Assembly (NCBI RefSeq): GCF_948472415.1
Contig: NZ_OX419519.1
Span: forward strand, 5,919,001-5,983,000
Length of the DNA stretch: 64,000 nt
Direction: 5' to 3'
From: Kitasatospora fiedleri
Lineage (GTDB): Bacteria > Actinomycetota > Actinomycetes > Streptomycetales > Streptomycetaceae
The stretch's first letter is position 1. The number at the start of each line of letters is the position of its first letter. The translations under genes were made by a program, and so were the position numbers. Positions 43,256-52,004 of this stretch are shown here, one piece after another. The notes beneath the pieces were generated by a model that was not told the origin of the DNA, ran no database searches, and saw only the letters and a list, made by a program, of their open reading frames with translations.

Positions 43256-45277
43256 ATGCCACAACCGTCCCAGCCGCCCGCCCGGTCCGCGCGCCGCACC
43301 GCCCTCCGGGGCCGCACCGCGCTGGCGGCCGCGGCCGCCCTGCTGCCCGCCCTCGCCGTCGCCCCCCAGGCCCGGGCGGCCGAACCGGCTCCCGGCGGTG
43401 AGCGGGCCGCGGCCTTCACCGCCGCCGCCGCCGAGTACCACGTCCCGCTCCAGGTGCTGCTCGGCGTCTCCTACCTGGAGACCCGCTGGGACACCCACGG
43501 CGGCACCCCCAGCACCGACGCGGGCTACGGCCCGATGCACCTCACCGACGCCGCGGGCGCGCTCGCCGCGCTCCCGCCCCACGGCGACGGCACCGGCGCA
43601 GGCGCCGCCGACGGCACCGGCGACCCGCGCGGCAAGGACGACGCCCCGCAGCACGTCGCCGAACCCCGGGCCGACCCGGCCGACGCCACCGCCCCCCGGC
43701 TGGAGACCCTGGCCGAGGCCGCCCGGCTGACCGGCGCCACCCCCCAGCAGCTCAGGACCGACCCGGCCGCGAACATCCGCGCCGGCGCCGCCCTGCTCGC
43801 CGCCCACCAGGCCGCGCTCGGCGAGGGCGCCTCCGCCGACCCCGCGGCCTGGTACGGCGCGGTGGCCCGCTACTCCGGCGCGGACGACGAGGCCACCGCC
43901 CGCCAGTTCGCCGACGAGGTGTTCGAGGTGATCGCCGAGGGACAGGCCCGGCAGACCGACGCCGGCGGCGGCCGGGTCGCCCTCGCCGCGGCCCGGATCA
44001 CCCCGCGGACCGAGCAGTTGGCCCGCCTGCACCTGCGGCACACCGTCGACGGCGCGGACTGCCCGGCCACCCTCGGCTGCGAGTGGGTCCCCGCCCCCTA
44101 CCAGCAGCTCTCCGACGACCCCGGCGACTACGGCAACCACGACCTGTCCGACCGGCCGTTCAACCAGAAGATCGACTACATCGTCATCCACGACACCGAG
44201 ACGCTCTACGACCCGACCCTGAAACTGGTCCAGGACCCGACGTACGTCTCCTGGCACTACACGATCCGCTCCGCCGACGGCCACGTCGCCAACCACGTCG
44301 ACCCCAAGGACGCGGCCTGGCACGCCGGCAACTGGTACGTCAACGCCAAGTCCGTCGGCATCGAGCACGAGGGCTTCCTCGCCCAGGGCGGCCAGTGGTA
44401 CACCGAGGCGATGTACCGCAGCTCGGCGAAGCTGGTGCGGTACCTGTCCGGCAAGTACGGCGTCCCGCTGGACCGCGCGCACGTCGTCGGCCACGACGAC
44501 GTCCCCGGCACCACCACCGGCACCATCCCCGGCATGCACCAGGACCCCGGCCCGTACTGGGACTGGGACCACTACTTCGACCTGCTCGGCCGCCCCTTCC
44601 GGGCCGTCGGCGACGCCCGGACCGCCGGACTCGTCACCATCGACCCCGACTACGCGGCCAACACCGAGCCCTACTACTGCGGCGACACCCCGGCCGACCT
44701 GTGCCCCGTGCACGGCTCCGCCTCGATCACCCTGCGCACCGCGCCGCGCGACGACGCCCCGCTGGTCACCGACATCGGCATCCGCCCGGCCCCCGGCGAC
44801 TGGTCGGTCTACAACCACGCCGCCCGGGTCAGCACCGGCCAGCAGTACGCCGTCGCCGACCGCTCCGGCGACTGGACCGCGATCTGGTACCTCGGTCAGA
44901 AGGGCTGGTTCCGCAACCCGTCCGCCGAGCCGACCGCCCTGCCCGCGCTCGGCCTGACCGTGGTCGCCAAGCCCGGCCGCACCTCGGTGCCGGTGTACGG
45001 CCGCGCCTACCCGGAGGCGTCCGCCTACCCGGCCGGCATCACCCCGCAGGCGATCTCGCCGCTGCCGTACCAACTGCTCCCCGGGCAGCGGTACTCCTTC
45101 GGCGGGGCCGTCCACGGCGAGTACTACTACTCCACCACCTTCGACCGGGCGAGTCACACCGTGGTCCGCGGCACCAACGTGTACTACCAGGTGCAGTTCG
45201 GCCAGCGGTTCATGTTCGTCAACGCCGACGACGTCCGGCTCGTACCGAGCTGGACGCCCGTTCCGACCGGCAGCTGA
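43256..45277 (+). CDS. Secreted N-acetylmuramoyl-L-alanine amidase with lytic-transglycosylase-like N-terminal domain
   Basis: A 673-residue secreted protein; ATG 43256 is preferred to GTG 43235 because AAGGAG lies 10 bases before it. Signal peptide: TALAAAAALLPALAVAPQARA. Residues about 50-210 resemble an SLT domain (PLQVLLGVSYLETRW, DAGYGPMHLTD, NIRAGAALLA). Residues about 300-440 are an Amidase_2 domain: IDYIVIHDTE, AWHAGNWYVNAKSVGIEHEG and HVVGHDDVPG hold the zinc ligands. About 230 C-terminal residues contain an SH3-like wall-binding region (GDWTAIWYLGQKGWFRNP). It would cut both glycan and stem peptide links. Confidence 0.9.
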   Translation: MPQPSQPPARSARRTALRGRTALAAAAALLPALAVAPQARAAEPAPGGERAAAFTAAAAEYHVPLQVLLGVSYLETRWDTHGGTPSTDAGYGPMHLTDAAGALAALPPHGDGTGAGAADGTGDPRGKDDAPQHVAEPRADPADATAPRLETLAEAARLTGATPQQLRTDPAANIRAGAALLAAHQAALGEGASADPAAWYGAVARYSGADDEATARQFADEVFEVIAEGQARQTDAGGGRVALAAARITPRTEQLARLHLRHTVDGADCPATLGCEWVPAPYQQLSDDPGDYGNHDLSDRPFNQKIDYIVIHDTETLYDPTLKLVQDPTYVSWHYTIRSADGHVANHVDPKDAAWHAGNWYVNAKSVGIEHEGFLAQGGQWYTEAMYRSSAKLVRYLSGKYGVPLDRAHVVGHDDVPGTTTGTIPGMHQDPGPYWDWDHYFDLLGRPFRAVGDARTAGLVTIDPDYAANTEPYYCGDTPADLCPVHGSASITLRTAPRDDAPLVTDIGIRPAPGDWSVYNHAARVSTGQQYAVADRSGDWTAIWYLGQKGWFRNPSAEPTALPALGLTVVAKPGRTSVPVYGRAYPEASAYPAGITPQAISPLPYQLLPGQRYSFGGAVHGEYYYSTTFDRASHTVVRGTNVYYQVQFGQRFMFVNADDVRLVPSWTPVPTGS

Positions 45278-45287
45278 GGCCGGTAGC

Positions 45288-45320
45288 GTGGGGGCCGACG
45301 GCCCGGCCGTCGGCCCCCAC
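45288..45320 (+). terminator. Strong hairpin after the amidase gene
   Basis: A 14-base perfect stem, GTGGGGGCCGACGG (45288-45301) and CCGTCGGCCCCCAC (45307-45320), with a 5-base loop, 11 bases after the stop. Confidence 0.82.
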
Positions 45321-45355
45321 GACCGGCCCGACGGCCAGAGAGCCAGGACAGCACG

Positions 45356-46663
45356 ATGACAGGGCACACGCCGGGCGGGCCCACCCCCCGCCCGCGGCCC
45401 GCCGGCGCCGCACCGGACCACGGCACGGCCGCACTGCACCGCTGGGACGGTGCCGACCGGTTCGCCGCCGGAACCCCCGAAGGACTCCGCCCCACCGCCG
45501 CCGCCCCGGCGTTCCCCGGGCGCACCGCCCTGGTCTGGGACGGGGCGATCGGCTCCGAACCGTACGCCGACCCGTTCGGCCACCGCCCCGGGACGTGGCA
45601 GTACGCCCGCTGGACCTCGCCCTGGACTCCGGTCGGCCTCGACCCGGACGGCGCGCTCGGCGCCCACGACCTGGTGCCCTCCTGGACGGCCACCGGACCG
45701 GTCGGCACCAGGCTGACGGTGGACCTCCAGGTGCGCGACGCGGCGGGAGCCGAGTCCGGCTGGTTCACCATGGCCCGCTGGGCGCCCGGCGACGAGGTCG
45801 TGCACCGCACCACCGTCCCCGGGCAGACCGACGCCTTCGGAACCGTCGAGGTCGACACCCTCACCGCCGCCCCCGGCCGACCGGTGGCCGCCTTCCGGGT
45901 CCGCGCGGTGCTGCTGCGCGCCGAGAACGGCGAACTCCCCGCCGGGGAAGCCGCGGTGGACACCCCGCCGGCGGCCCTGCACTCCCTCGCCGTGCTGGCC
46001 TCCCGCCCGGCGCCCGCCGGCCCGCCCCGACGCACCAGCGGCCCCGGCGGAGCCTGGGGCACCGTCCTGGACGTGCCGCAGCGCTCCCAGGAGGTCCACA
46101 CCGGACACTGCCCGCAGTACGACGGGGGCGGCGAAGCCTGGGCGGGTCCGGCCTGCACCGCGATGCTCACCGCGTACTTCGGCCGCGGCCCCGCCGCCGA
46201 CGACCTGCTCTGGCTCGACCCCCGGGACCCGTCACCCGACGTCGACTTCACCGCCCGGGCCGTCTACGACTACGCCTACCGCGGCTGCGGCAACTGGGCG
46301 TTCAACGCCGCCTACCCGGCCAGGTACGGCCTGCTCGGCCTGGTCACCCGGCTGCGCTCCCTGACCGAACTCGAACGCTTCATCCTCGCCGGCATCCCGG
46401 TGGCCACCGCGCAGGCGGCACGCAGCAGCGAACTCGGCGGCTACGCCGCGGCCGGCAACATCATGGTGGTGCGCGGCTTCACCGCCCACGGCGACGTGAT
46501 CGTCAACGACCCGCTCTCCCCGACCGACGACACGGTCCGCAGGACCTATCCGCGCGGCGACTTCGAACGCGTCTGGCTGTCCGGCGGCGGCATCGTCTAC
46601 CTCGTCCACCCGCCCGACCGGGCCCTGCCCGCCGGTGCCCCCGGAGCCCCCGCCACCTGGTGA
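45356..46663 (+). CDS. C39-like cysteine peptidase domain protein
   Basis: A 435-residue protein. The last 190 residues match the Peptidase_C39_2 group: LDVPQRSQEVHTGHCPQYDG, the Cys in GPACTAMLTAYFG, and the His region VVRGFTAHGDVIVNDPLS. The first 230 residues form a beta-rich domain common in such actinobacterial proteins (GTWQYARWTSPW, SWTATGPVGTRLTVDLQVRD). No clear signal peptide at the chosen ATG, which is odd for this group; a non-classical route or cytosolic role is possible. It lies after the amidase terminator and converges with benE. Confidence 0.82.
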   Translation: MTGHTPGGPTPRPRPAGAAPDHGTAALHRWDGADRFAAGTPEGLRPTAAAPAFPGRTALVWDGAIGSEPYADPFGHRPGTWQYARWTSPWTPVGLDPDGALGAHDLVPSWTATGPVGTRLTVDLQVRDAAGAESGWFTMARWAPGDEVVHRTTVPGQTDAFGTVEVDTLTAAPGRPVAAFRVRAVLLRAENGELPAGEAAVDTPPAALHSLAVLASRPAPAGPPRRTSGPGGAWGTVLDVPQRSQEVHTGHCPQYDGGGEAWAGPACTAMLTAYFGRGPAADDLLWLDPRDPSPDVDFTARAVYDYAYRGCGNWAFNAAYPARYGLLGLVTRLRSLTELERFILAGIPVATAQAARSSELGGYAAAGNIMVVRGFTAHGDVIVNDPLSPTDDTVRRTYPRGDFERVWLSGGGIVYLVHPPDRALPAGAPGAPATW

Positions 46664-46730
46664 CGGGGGTGAGTGCCGCACCGGCACCGGCCGCCGCTGA
46701 CACCCCGTCGGCGCTGCCGGGCCGGTCGGG

Positions 46731-47972
46731 TCAGTGCGGGTGTCGGCGGGTCAGGACGGTGTGGGTGGCCAGGCCCAGCAGGAGGCCCCAGAACGGGGCG
46801 CCGATGCCGAACAGGGTCATGCCGGAGGCGGTGGCCAGGAAGGTGACCACCGCGCCGTCGCGGCCCCGTTCCTCGGCGACGGCGGAGGCCAGGCTGCCCT
46901 GGAAGGAGGCCAGCAGGGCGACGCCCGCGATCACCGCGATCAGGGCGTGCGGCAGGCCGGTGAACAGGCTGACCAGGACGCCGCCGAAGCTGCCGACCAG
47001 CAGGTAGAGCAGGCCCGCGGACATGCCGGCCACGTACCGCCGGCGGGGGTCCGGGTGGCTCTCGGGGCTGGTGCAGATCGCGGCGGTGATGGCCGCCAGG
47101 TTGACGCCGGGCGAGCCGAACGGGGCGAGCAGCACCGACAGGCCGCCGGTCGCGCCGACCAGCAGCCGGTCGTCGGGCGCGTAGCCGGAGGCCCGCATGA
47201 TGCCGAGGCCCGGGGCGTTCTGCGAGGCCAGCGCGACGATGGTGAGCGGCAGGGCCAGGCCGACGGCGGCGGGCCAGGAGAACGCCGGGGTGGTCCAGAC
47301 GGGGTGGGTGGGGCCGCCGGAGCCCAGGTGCAGCGGGAGCCCGACGGTGGCCGCGGCCAGCAGCGCGCCCGCGAGCAGGGCCAGCGGGACGGCGTAGCGC
47401 GGCAGCAGGCGCTTGGCCAGCAGGAAGACGGCGAAGCTGCCCAGCACCAGGGCGGGAGCCGCGCGCAGTTCGGTGAAGATGCCCGCGCCGAAGGCGAACA
47501 GGATGCCGGCCAGCATGGCGTTGACGATGCCGGTCGGGATCGCCCTGATCAGCCGTCCGAACAGGCCGGTGACGCCGAACAGCGCGACGGCGACCGAGCT
47601 GAGCAGGAACGCGCCGACCGCCTCCGGGTAGGGGTACGCGCCGAGGCTGCCGATCAGCAGGGCCGCGCCGGGGGTCGACCAGGCGGTGATGACGGGGGTG
47701 CGGGTCCACCAGCTGAGCAGCAGGCAGGTCAGTCCGCTGCCGATCGACACCGCCCAGATCCAGGAGGCGGTGTGCGCCTGGTCCAGGTGTCCGGCGGCGG
47801 CCGCGGCGAGCACCACGACCAGCGGGCCGGAGAAGGAGACGGCGATGCACACCAGGCCGGCCAGCAGGGCGGGCACCGAGGCGTCGCGCCGCAGCGAGGG
47901 CCGGTCCGGCGGCGGGGCGGGGGACCCGACCGGGGCGGGCCCGACGGGAGCTGCGGTCCGATGATCTGACAT
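46731..47972 (-). CDS. benE: BenE family benzoate/H+ symporter-like transporter
   Basis: A 413-residue integral membrane protein with about 11-12 helices. ATG 47972 gives a short Pro-rich cytoplasmic start before RRDASVPALLAGLVCIAVSF. Family motifs include WSTPGAALLIGSLG, AMLAGILFAFGAGIF, and FGSPGVNLAAITAAICTSPE. BenE proteins import aromatic acids such as benzoate with protons. No aromatic-degradation genes lie nearby, so its link to the surrounding wall and amino-sugar genes is unclear; it is a monocistronic unit. Confidence 0.9.
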   Translation of the reverse strand: MSDHRTAAPVGPAPVGSPAPPPDRPSLRRDASVPALLAGLVCIAVSFSGPLVVVLAAAAAGHLDQAHTASWIWAVSIGSGLTCLLLSWWTRTPVITAWSTPGAALLIGSLGAYPYPEAVGAFLLSSVAVALFGVTGLFGRLIRAIPTGIVNAMLAGILFAFGAGIFTELRAAPALVLGSFAVFLLAKRLLPRYAVPLALLAGALLAAATVGLPLHLGSGGPTHPVWTTPAFSWPAAVGLALPLTIVALASQNAPGLGIMRASGYAPDDRLLVGATGGLSVLLAPFGSPGVNLAAITAAICTSPESHPDPRRRYVAGMSAGLLYLLVGSFGGVLVSLFTGLPHALIAVIAGVALLASFQGSLASAVAEERGRDGAVVTFLATASGMTLFGIGAPFWGLLLGLATHTVLTRRHPH

Positions 47973-48297
47973 TGCAGCAGTATCCCGCCGCCCGGTTCCG
48001 GTCCGTCCTCCTCGCGGTCGGTCGGTGGCGACGGCGGGCGCGGTGGGCGCGATAGGCACGGTGGGCCCGCCGGGGGACCGGGGGCGGACGCCGTCCACTT
48101 GATGATCAAAGGTGCTTGCTTGGTGGTCATATCGAGCAGCTTTGTGCAAACTCTGCGGGCAGTGGCGGCTCGTGTCAAGAGAACTCGCAATCGCGGCAGG
48201 GGGCTTGACAGTCGCCGGTCGGAGCCTCGAACATTCGTGGCACATTAACTAAAGCCACCTAAGAAAAACGGCTTCCGCTCCCCGGAGGAGGTGTCCC
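47973..48297. promoter_or_regulatory. Divergent promoter region between benE and the ROK regulator
   Basis: No gene. The right half has lower GC. A consensus -35 TTGACA is at 48205-48210, with a loosely matching -10 near AACATT (48230-48235). TTAACTAAAG (48245-48254) and CCTAAGAAAA (48259-48268) follow, next to the GGAGG of the ROK gene. Read on the other strand they give TTAG-spaced repeats that could be an autoregulatory ROK operator. The benE promoter should be in the left half. Confidence 0.5.
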
Positions 48298-49509
48298 GTG
48301 GCAGGTCCCGCCCGTTCCGCGCCCACCGCGCCCACCGCGCCCACCGCGTCGGCCCGCGTTCCGCGCGGCCTGTTCGACCTGCCGTCGGGAGCGCGTCCCC
48401 CGGCGGGGCGGACCAAGGCGCAGACGCAGGACAGCCGTCCGCACAACCGTGCGCTGCTGCTGGCGGCGCTGTTCCACGACGGCGCGATGAGCCGGGCCGA
48501 CCTGGTGCGGGCCTCCGGCCTGACCGCGCCGACGGTCTCCGCGCTGATCGCCGAACTGCGGGCCGACGGGCTGGTCGCGGACACCGGGCCGGACGCGCGG
48601 GCGCAGCGGCGGCGCGGCAAGCCGTCGGTGCTGGTGGAGATCCAGGACGACGCCGCGCACCTGGTGGCGCTCGACCTCTCGCACGCCGAGCACTTCCGCG
48701 GCGCGCTGCTGAACCTGCGCGGCGAGGTGGTCGAGCGGGCGCAGCTGCCGATCGGCGACGCGCTCGCGGACCGGGCCGCCGACCTGGTCGAGGAACTGGC
48801 CGCCGACCTGGTCGCCCGGGCGCCCGGCCGGGTCCTGGGCATCGGGGCGGCCAGCCCCGGCATCGTCGACGACCGGGGCGTCATCCGGCAGGCGGCGCAC
48901 CTGGGCTGGCACGACCTGCCGATGGCCCGGCGGCTGTCCGACCGCTTCCACCTGCCCGCCCACGTCGGCAACGACGTCAACGCCGCGGCCCTGGCCGTGA
49001 CCCGCTACCAGCGCAGCCGGGCGCAGAACCTGATGGTCGTCGCCACCGAGCACGGCGTGGGCGCCGGGCTCGTCGTCGGCGGAGCGCTGGTGGAGGGCGA
49101 ACAGTTCGCCGCCGGTGAGATCGGGCACGTCACCGTGGAGGAGGACGGCGAGCCGTGCGTCTGCGGGCGCACCGGCTGCCTCGACCCGCTGATCGACGCC
49201 ACCGCGCTGCGCCGCCGCCTGGCCCGGGTGCCCGAGGCCGACCGGCCGGCGGTGCTGGCCCGCGCCGGCCAGGCGCTGGGCACCGTGCTCGCCCCGATCG
49301 TGTGCGTGCTCAACCTCAACGAGATCATCCTGACCGGCCCCGCGGAACTGACGGGCGGTCCGTTCCTGGACGCCGCCGTCGAGACCGTCCGCTCCCGCAC
49401 CCTCGCGCCGATCGGCAACGCGCTGAGCATCCGCCCGCTGCCCGACCCGGACCTCCTGCTGCTCGGCGCGGGATCGCTGGTCATCGCCGCGGAGCTCGGC
49501 GTCTTCTGA
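48298..49509 (+). CDS. ROK family transcriptional regulator
   Basis: A 403-residue protein from GTG 48298 behind CCGGAGGAGG. After an Ala/Pro/Thr-rich N-terminus (9-base DNA repeats) comes a winged helix (MSRADLVRASGLTAPTVSAL) at about 62-110. The C-terminal ROK domain has GNDVNAAAL, the zinc motif GEIGHV...CVCGRTGCLDP and late GAGSLVIAAELG. The ATP-binding DxGxT of ROK kinases is replaced by LDLSHAEHF, so it should be a regulator and not a kinase. Heads the sugar importer/GH20 operon, so GlcNAc or chito-oligosaccharides are the likely ligands. Confidence 0.92.
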   Translation: MAGPARSAPTAPTAPTASARVPRGLFDLPSGARPPAGRTKAQTQDSRPHNRALLLAALFHDGAMSRADLVRASGLTAPTVSALIAELRADGLVADTGPDARAQRRRGKPSVLVEIQDDAAHLVALDLSHAEHFRGALLNLRGEVVERAQLPIGDALADRAADLVEELAADLVARAPGRVLGIGAASPGIVDDRGVIRQAAHLGWHDLPMARRLSDRFHLPAHVGNDVNAAALAVTRYQRSRAQNLMVVATEHGVGAGLVVGGALVEGEQFAAGEIGHVTVEEDGEPCVCGRTGCLDPLIDATALRRRLARVPEADRPAVLARAGQALGTVLAPIVCVLNLNEIILTGPAELTGGPFLDAAVETVRSRTLAPIGNALSIRPLPDPDLLLLGAGSLVIAAELGVF

Positions 49510-49650
49510 CCCGCTCCGCCCCCCTCAGACCCCCGGCCGAAACCACCGACGGGCCGCGCGGCCCCGTCCGCGCGCCCGCACTCCGGCCGGCCCACCGCTG
49601 GTCCCCCGCACCGCCCGGCCACCCCGCCGGGTCCGAACCCTGGGAACGAC

Positions 49651-50979
49651 ATGAACCACTCCAGACGCGGCCCGGCCGCCGTCCTCGCCCTGTCCGCCGC
49701 GCTCGCGCTGAGCGCCTGCTCCTCCGCCGCCACCGACACCGGCGCCGACTCCGGGCCGAAGCCCGTCGACGCGGTCAAGGGCGAGGGCCGGACCCTCACC
49801 GTGTGGGTGATGGACGGCGACTACTCGGACCCGTCGCTCCAGGCCGTCAACGACGCGTTCACCCAGCAGACCGGCGCCAAGGTCAACGTCCAGGTGCAGG
49901 CCTGGGACGGCATCGAGACGAAGGTCACCACCGCGCTCGCCACCTCCAACCCGCCGGACGTCCTCGACCTCGGCAACACCCAGGTCGCCAGCTTCGCCGC
50001 CAACGGCGGACTCAAGGACCTCACCGCCTACGCCGCCGACCTGAAGCAGGGTCAGACCTGGCTGCCGGGCCTGGTCGACCCGGCCACCGTCGACGGCCGG
50101 CTCTACGCCGTCCCCGGGTTCGCCGGCGCCCGCGCGGTGATCTACAACAAGACCATGTGGGCCGACGCCGGCGTCACCGCCCCGCCCACCACCTTCGCGG
50201 AACTGACCGACGACCTCGCCAAGGTCAAGGCGGCCCACCCCGCCGCAGACTTCTCGCCGCTCTACTTCCCCGGCCAGAACTGGTACGCGGGCATGCAGTT
50301 CGTCTGGGACGCGGGCGGCGACCTCGCCACCCGGTCCGGGGCCAAGTGGACCGCGGGCCTCGGCAGTGACCAGGCGCAGGCCGGCCTGGCCGACTTCAAG
50401 GCCTTCCAGAACCAGTTCTCCACCCCGGCCTCGCAGACCGTCGACGCCGCCGGCCCCGACCAGGTCCAGGTCTTCGCCGACGGCAAGGCCTCGGCCATCA
50501 TCGCCACCAGCGGCTTCGTCGGGCGCATCCAGAAGGCCAACCCCAAGCTCACCGACGCCGACCTCGGCACCTTCCCGATGCCGGGCAAGTCCGGAAAGAC
50601 CCAGCCCGTCATGATCGGCGGCTCCGACTGGGGCATCGCCGCCCGCAGCGCCAACGCCGACCTGGCACTGGTCTGGTCGAAGATCGCCGCCAGCCCGGAC
50701 GTCCAGAGCAAGTGGGTCGTCGGCCACGAGGGCTTCATCCCCAACAGCACCGAAGGCATCAAGGCCGCCACGGACCAGGTCGGCGACCTCAAGAAGGCGT
50801 TCTTCACCGCCGCCCTCAACTCCAAGGCCACCCCGGCCAACGCCAACTGGGCGCAGCTGGAGGGCAACAAGGACATCAACAACCTCTTCGCGGCCCTCGC
50901 CTCCGGGAGCAAGAGCGCCAAGGACGCCGCGCACGCGTTCGACACCGCCGCCGACACGGCGCTCAACGCCGGTCAGTAG
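49651..50979 (+). CDS. Sugar-binding lipoprotein of a carbohydrate ABC importer (NgcE/DasA type)
   Basis: A 442-residue family 1 solute-binding protein. The lipobox is ALSACSS. Hallmarks: GRTLTVWVMDGDYSDPS, TTALATSNPPDVLDLG, GRLYAVPGFAGARAVIYNKT and MWADAGVTAPPTTFAEL. It lies between the ROK gene and two permeases, with a GH20 hexosaminidase at the operon end, so GlcNAc or chitobiose-like cargo is inferred. There is no ATPase gene in the operon; in Streptomyces such importers share the MsiK ATPase encoded elsewhere. Confidence 0.92.
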   Translation: MNHSRRGPAAVLALSAALALSACSSAATDTGADSGPKPVDAVKGEGRTLTVWVMDGDYSDPSLQAVNDAFTQQTGAKVNVQVQAWDGIETKVTTALATSNPPDVLDLGNTQVASFAANGGLKDLTAYAADLKQGQTWLPGLVDPATVDGRLYAVPGFAGARAVIYNKTMWADAGVTAPPTTFAELTDDLAKVKAAHPAADFSPLYFPGQNWYAGMQFVWDAGGDLATRSGAKWTAGLGSDQAQAGLADFKAFQNQFSTPASQTVDAAGPDQVQVFADGKASAIIATSGFVGRIQKANPKLTDADLGTFPMPGKSGKTQPVMIGGSDWGIAARSANADLALVWSKIAASPDVQSKWVVGHEGFIPNSTEGIKAATDQVGDLKKAFFTAALNSKATPANANWAQLEGNKDINNLFAALASGSKSAKDAAHAFDTAADTALNAGQ

Positions 50980-50986
50980 TGCCCCC

Positions 50987-51011
50987 GGCGCCCCGACCGG
51001 CTCGGGGCGCC
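50987..51011 (+). terminator. Hairpin between sugar-binding protein and permease genes
   Basis: GGCGCCCCGA (50987-50996) and TCGGGGCGCC (51002-51011), 5-base loop, 8 bases after the stop. As an intra-operon hairpin it probably lowers downstream expression or protects the upstream mRNA. Confidence 0.65.
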
Positions 51012-51048
51012 CCGCCCCACCCCGCCCCGACCGGACGAGAGAACACCC

Positions 51049-52004
51049 ATGACGACCCAACTCCCCGCGCCGGCCCGGCCCGCCGGCCGCCACCGCCCGC
51101 CCCCGCACCGCCCCGGCGTCCCTCCCGGGCCCCCTGGTGGCTGCTCTCCCCGGCCGGCCTGGTGATGCTCACCGTCACCATCGCGCCGATCGTCTTCCTG
51201 GTCTACACCTCCTTCACCGACTACGACCAGCGCTCGCTGTTCACCGGCACCTACCACCTGGTCGGCCTGCGCCAGTACGGCGTGCTGCTCGGCGACTCCC
51301 GGTTCTGGGACGCGCTGCTGCGCAGCATCCTGTTCACGTCCGCCATGGTGGCCGGGAGCATCGCGGTCGGCGCCGCGGTCGCCCAACTCCTCACCCGGCT
51401 GGGGACGGTGCTGCGCACGACGGTGACGCTCGTGCTGGTCCTCGCCTGGGCGATGCCGACCGTGGCCTCCTCCCTGGTGTGGAAGTGGCTCTTCCAGCCC
51501 GGCTACGGCGTCGTCAACTGGCTGATCACCCAGACCCACCTGTTCGGCGACATGACCAGCACCGACTGGGCCAACGACCCGTTCCTGGCCGCCCTGTCGA
51601 TCTGGCTGCTGGTCGTCTGGCAGGCCGTGCCGTTCATCGCCCTGACGCTGTACGCCGCGCTGACCCAGTTCCCGGTCGAACTCCAGGAGGCCGCCCGGCT
51701 CGACGGCGCGGGGGAGTGGCGGGTGTGGTGGTCCATCGTCCTGCCGTTCCTGCGCCCGACCCTGATGCTGGTCACCCTCATGTCGGTGATCTGGGACTTC
51801 AACGTCTTCAACCAGATCTGGCTCGTCTCCGCGGGTGGCCCCGACTCCGCGACCACCACGCTGGGCATCTTCGCCTACCGGACCGCCTTCGTCGGCTTCA
51901 AGATCGGCCAGGGCGCGGCGCTGTCGGTCATCACCACCGCCATCCTGGTCGCGATCACCGCCCTCTACATCCGCAAACTGCTGCGCTCCGGGGAGGACCT
52001 GTGA
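51049..52004 (+). pseudogene. Carbohydrate ABC permease 1 (MalF-like), frame break in the N-terminal coding region
   Basis: The permease body is intact: APWWLLSPAGLVML opens helix 1, then FTSAMVAGSIAVGAAVAQLL, the EAA loop EAARLDGAGEWRVWWSIVLP and YIRKLLRSGEDL at the end. The only good start, ATG 51049 (MTTQLPAPARPA) behind GACGAGAGAA, is in another frame, so one base seems missing between 51049 and about 51122, in a C/G-rich stretch. Adding one base joins a Pro/Arg-rich cytoplasmic tail to helix 1. It forms the membrane channel with the next permease. GTGA overlap couples the two. Confidence 0.85.

Noticed and set aside
42341..46108. A 1255-residue reverse open frame opposite the amidase and C39 genes
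   Set aside because: Antisense shadow; the opposite strand codes for conserved zinc-ligand and catalytic motifs.
46731..47972. Linking BenE to the wall-salvage pathway
   Set aside because: Family function is aromatic-acid uptake and there are no partner genes here; adjacency alone is not enough.
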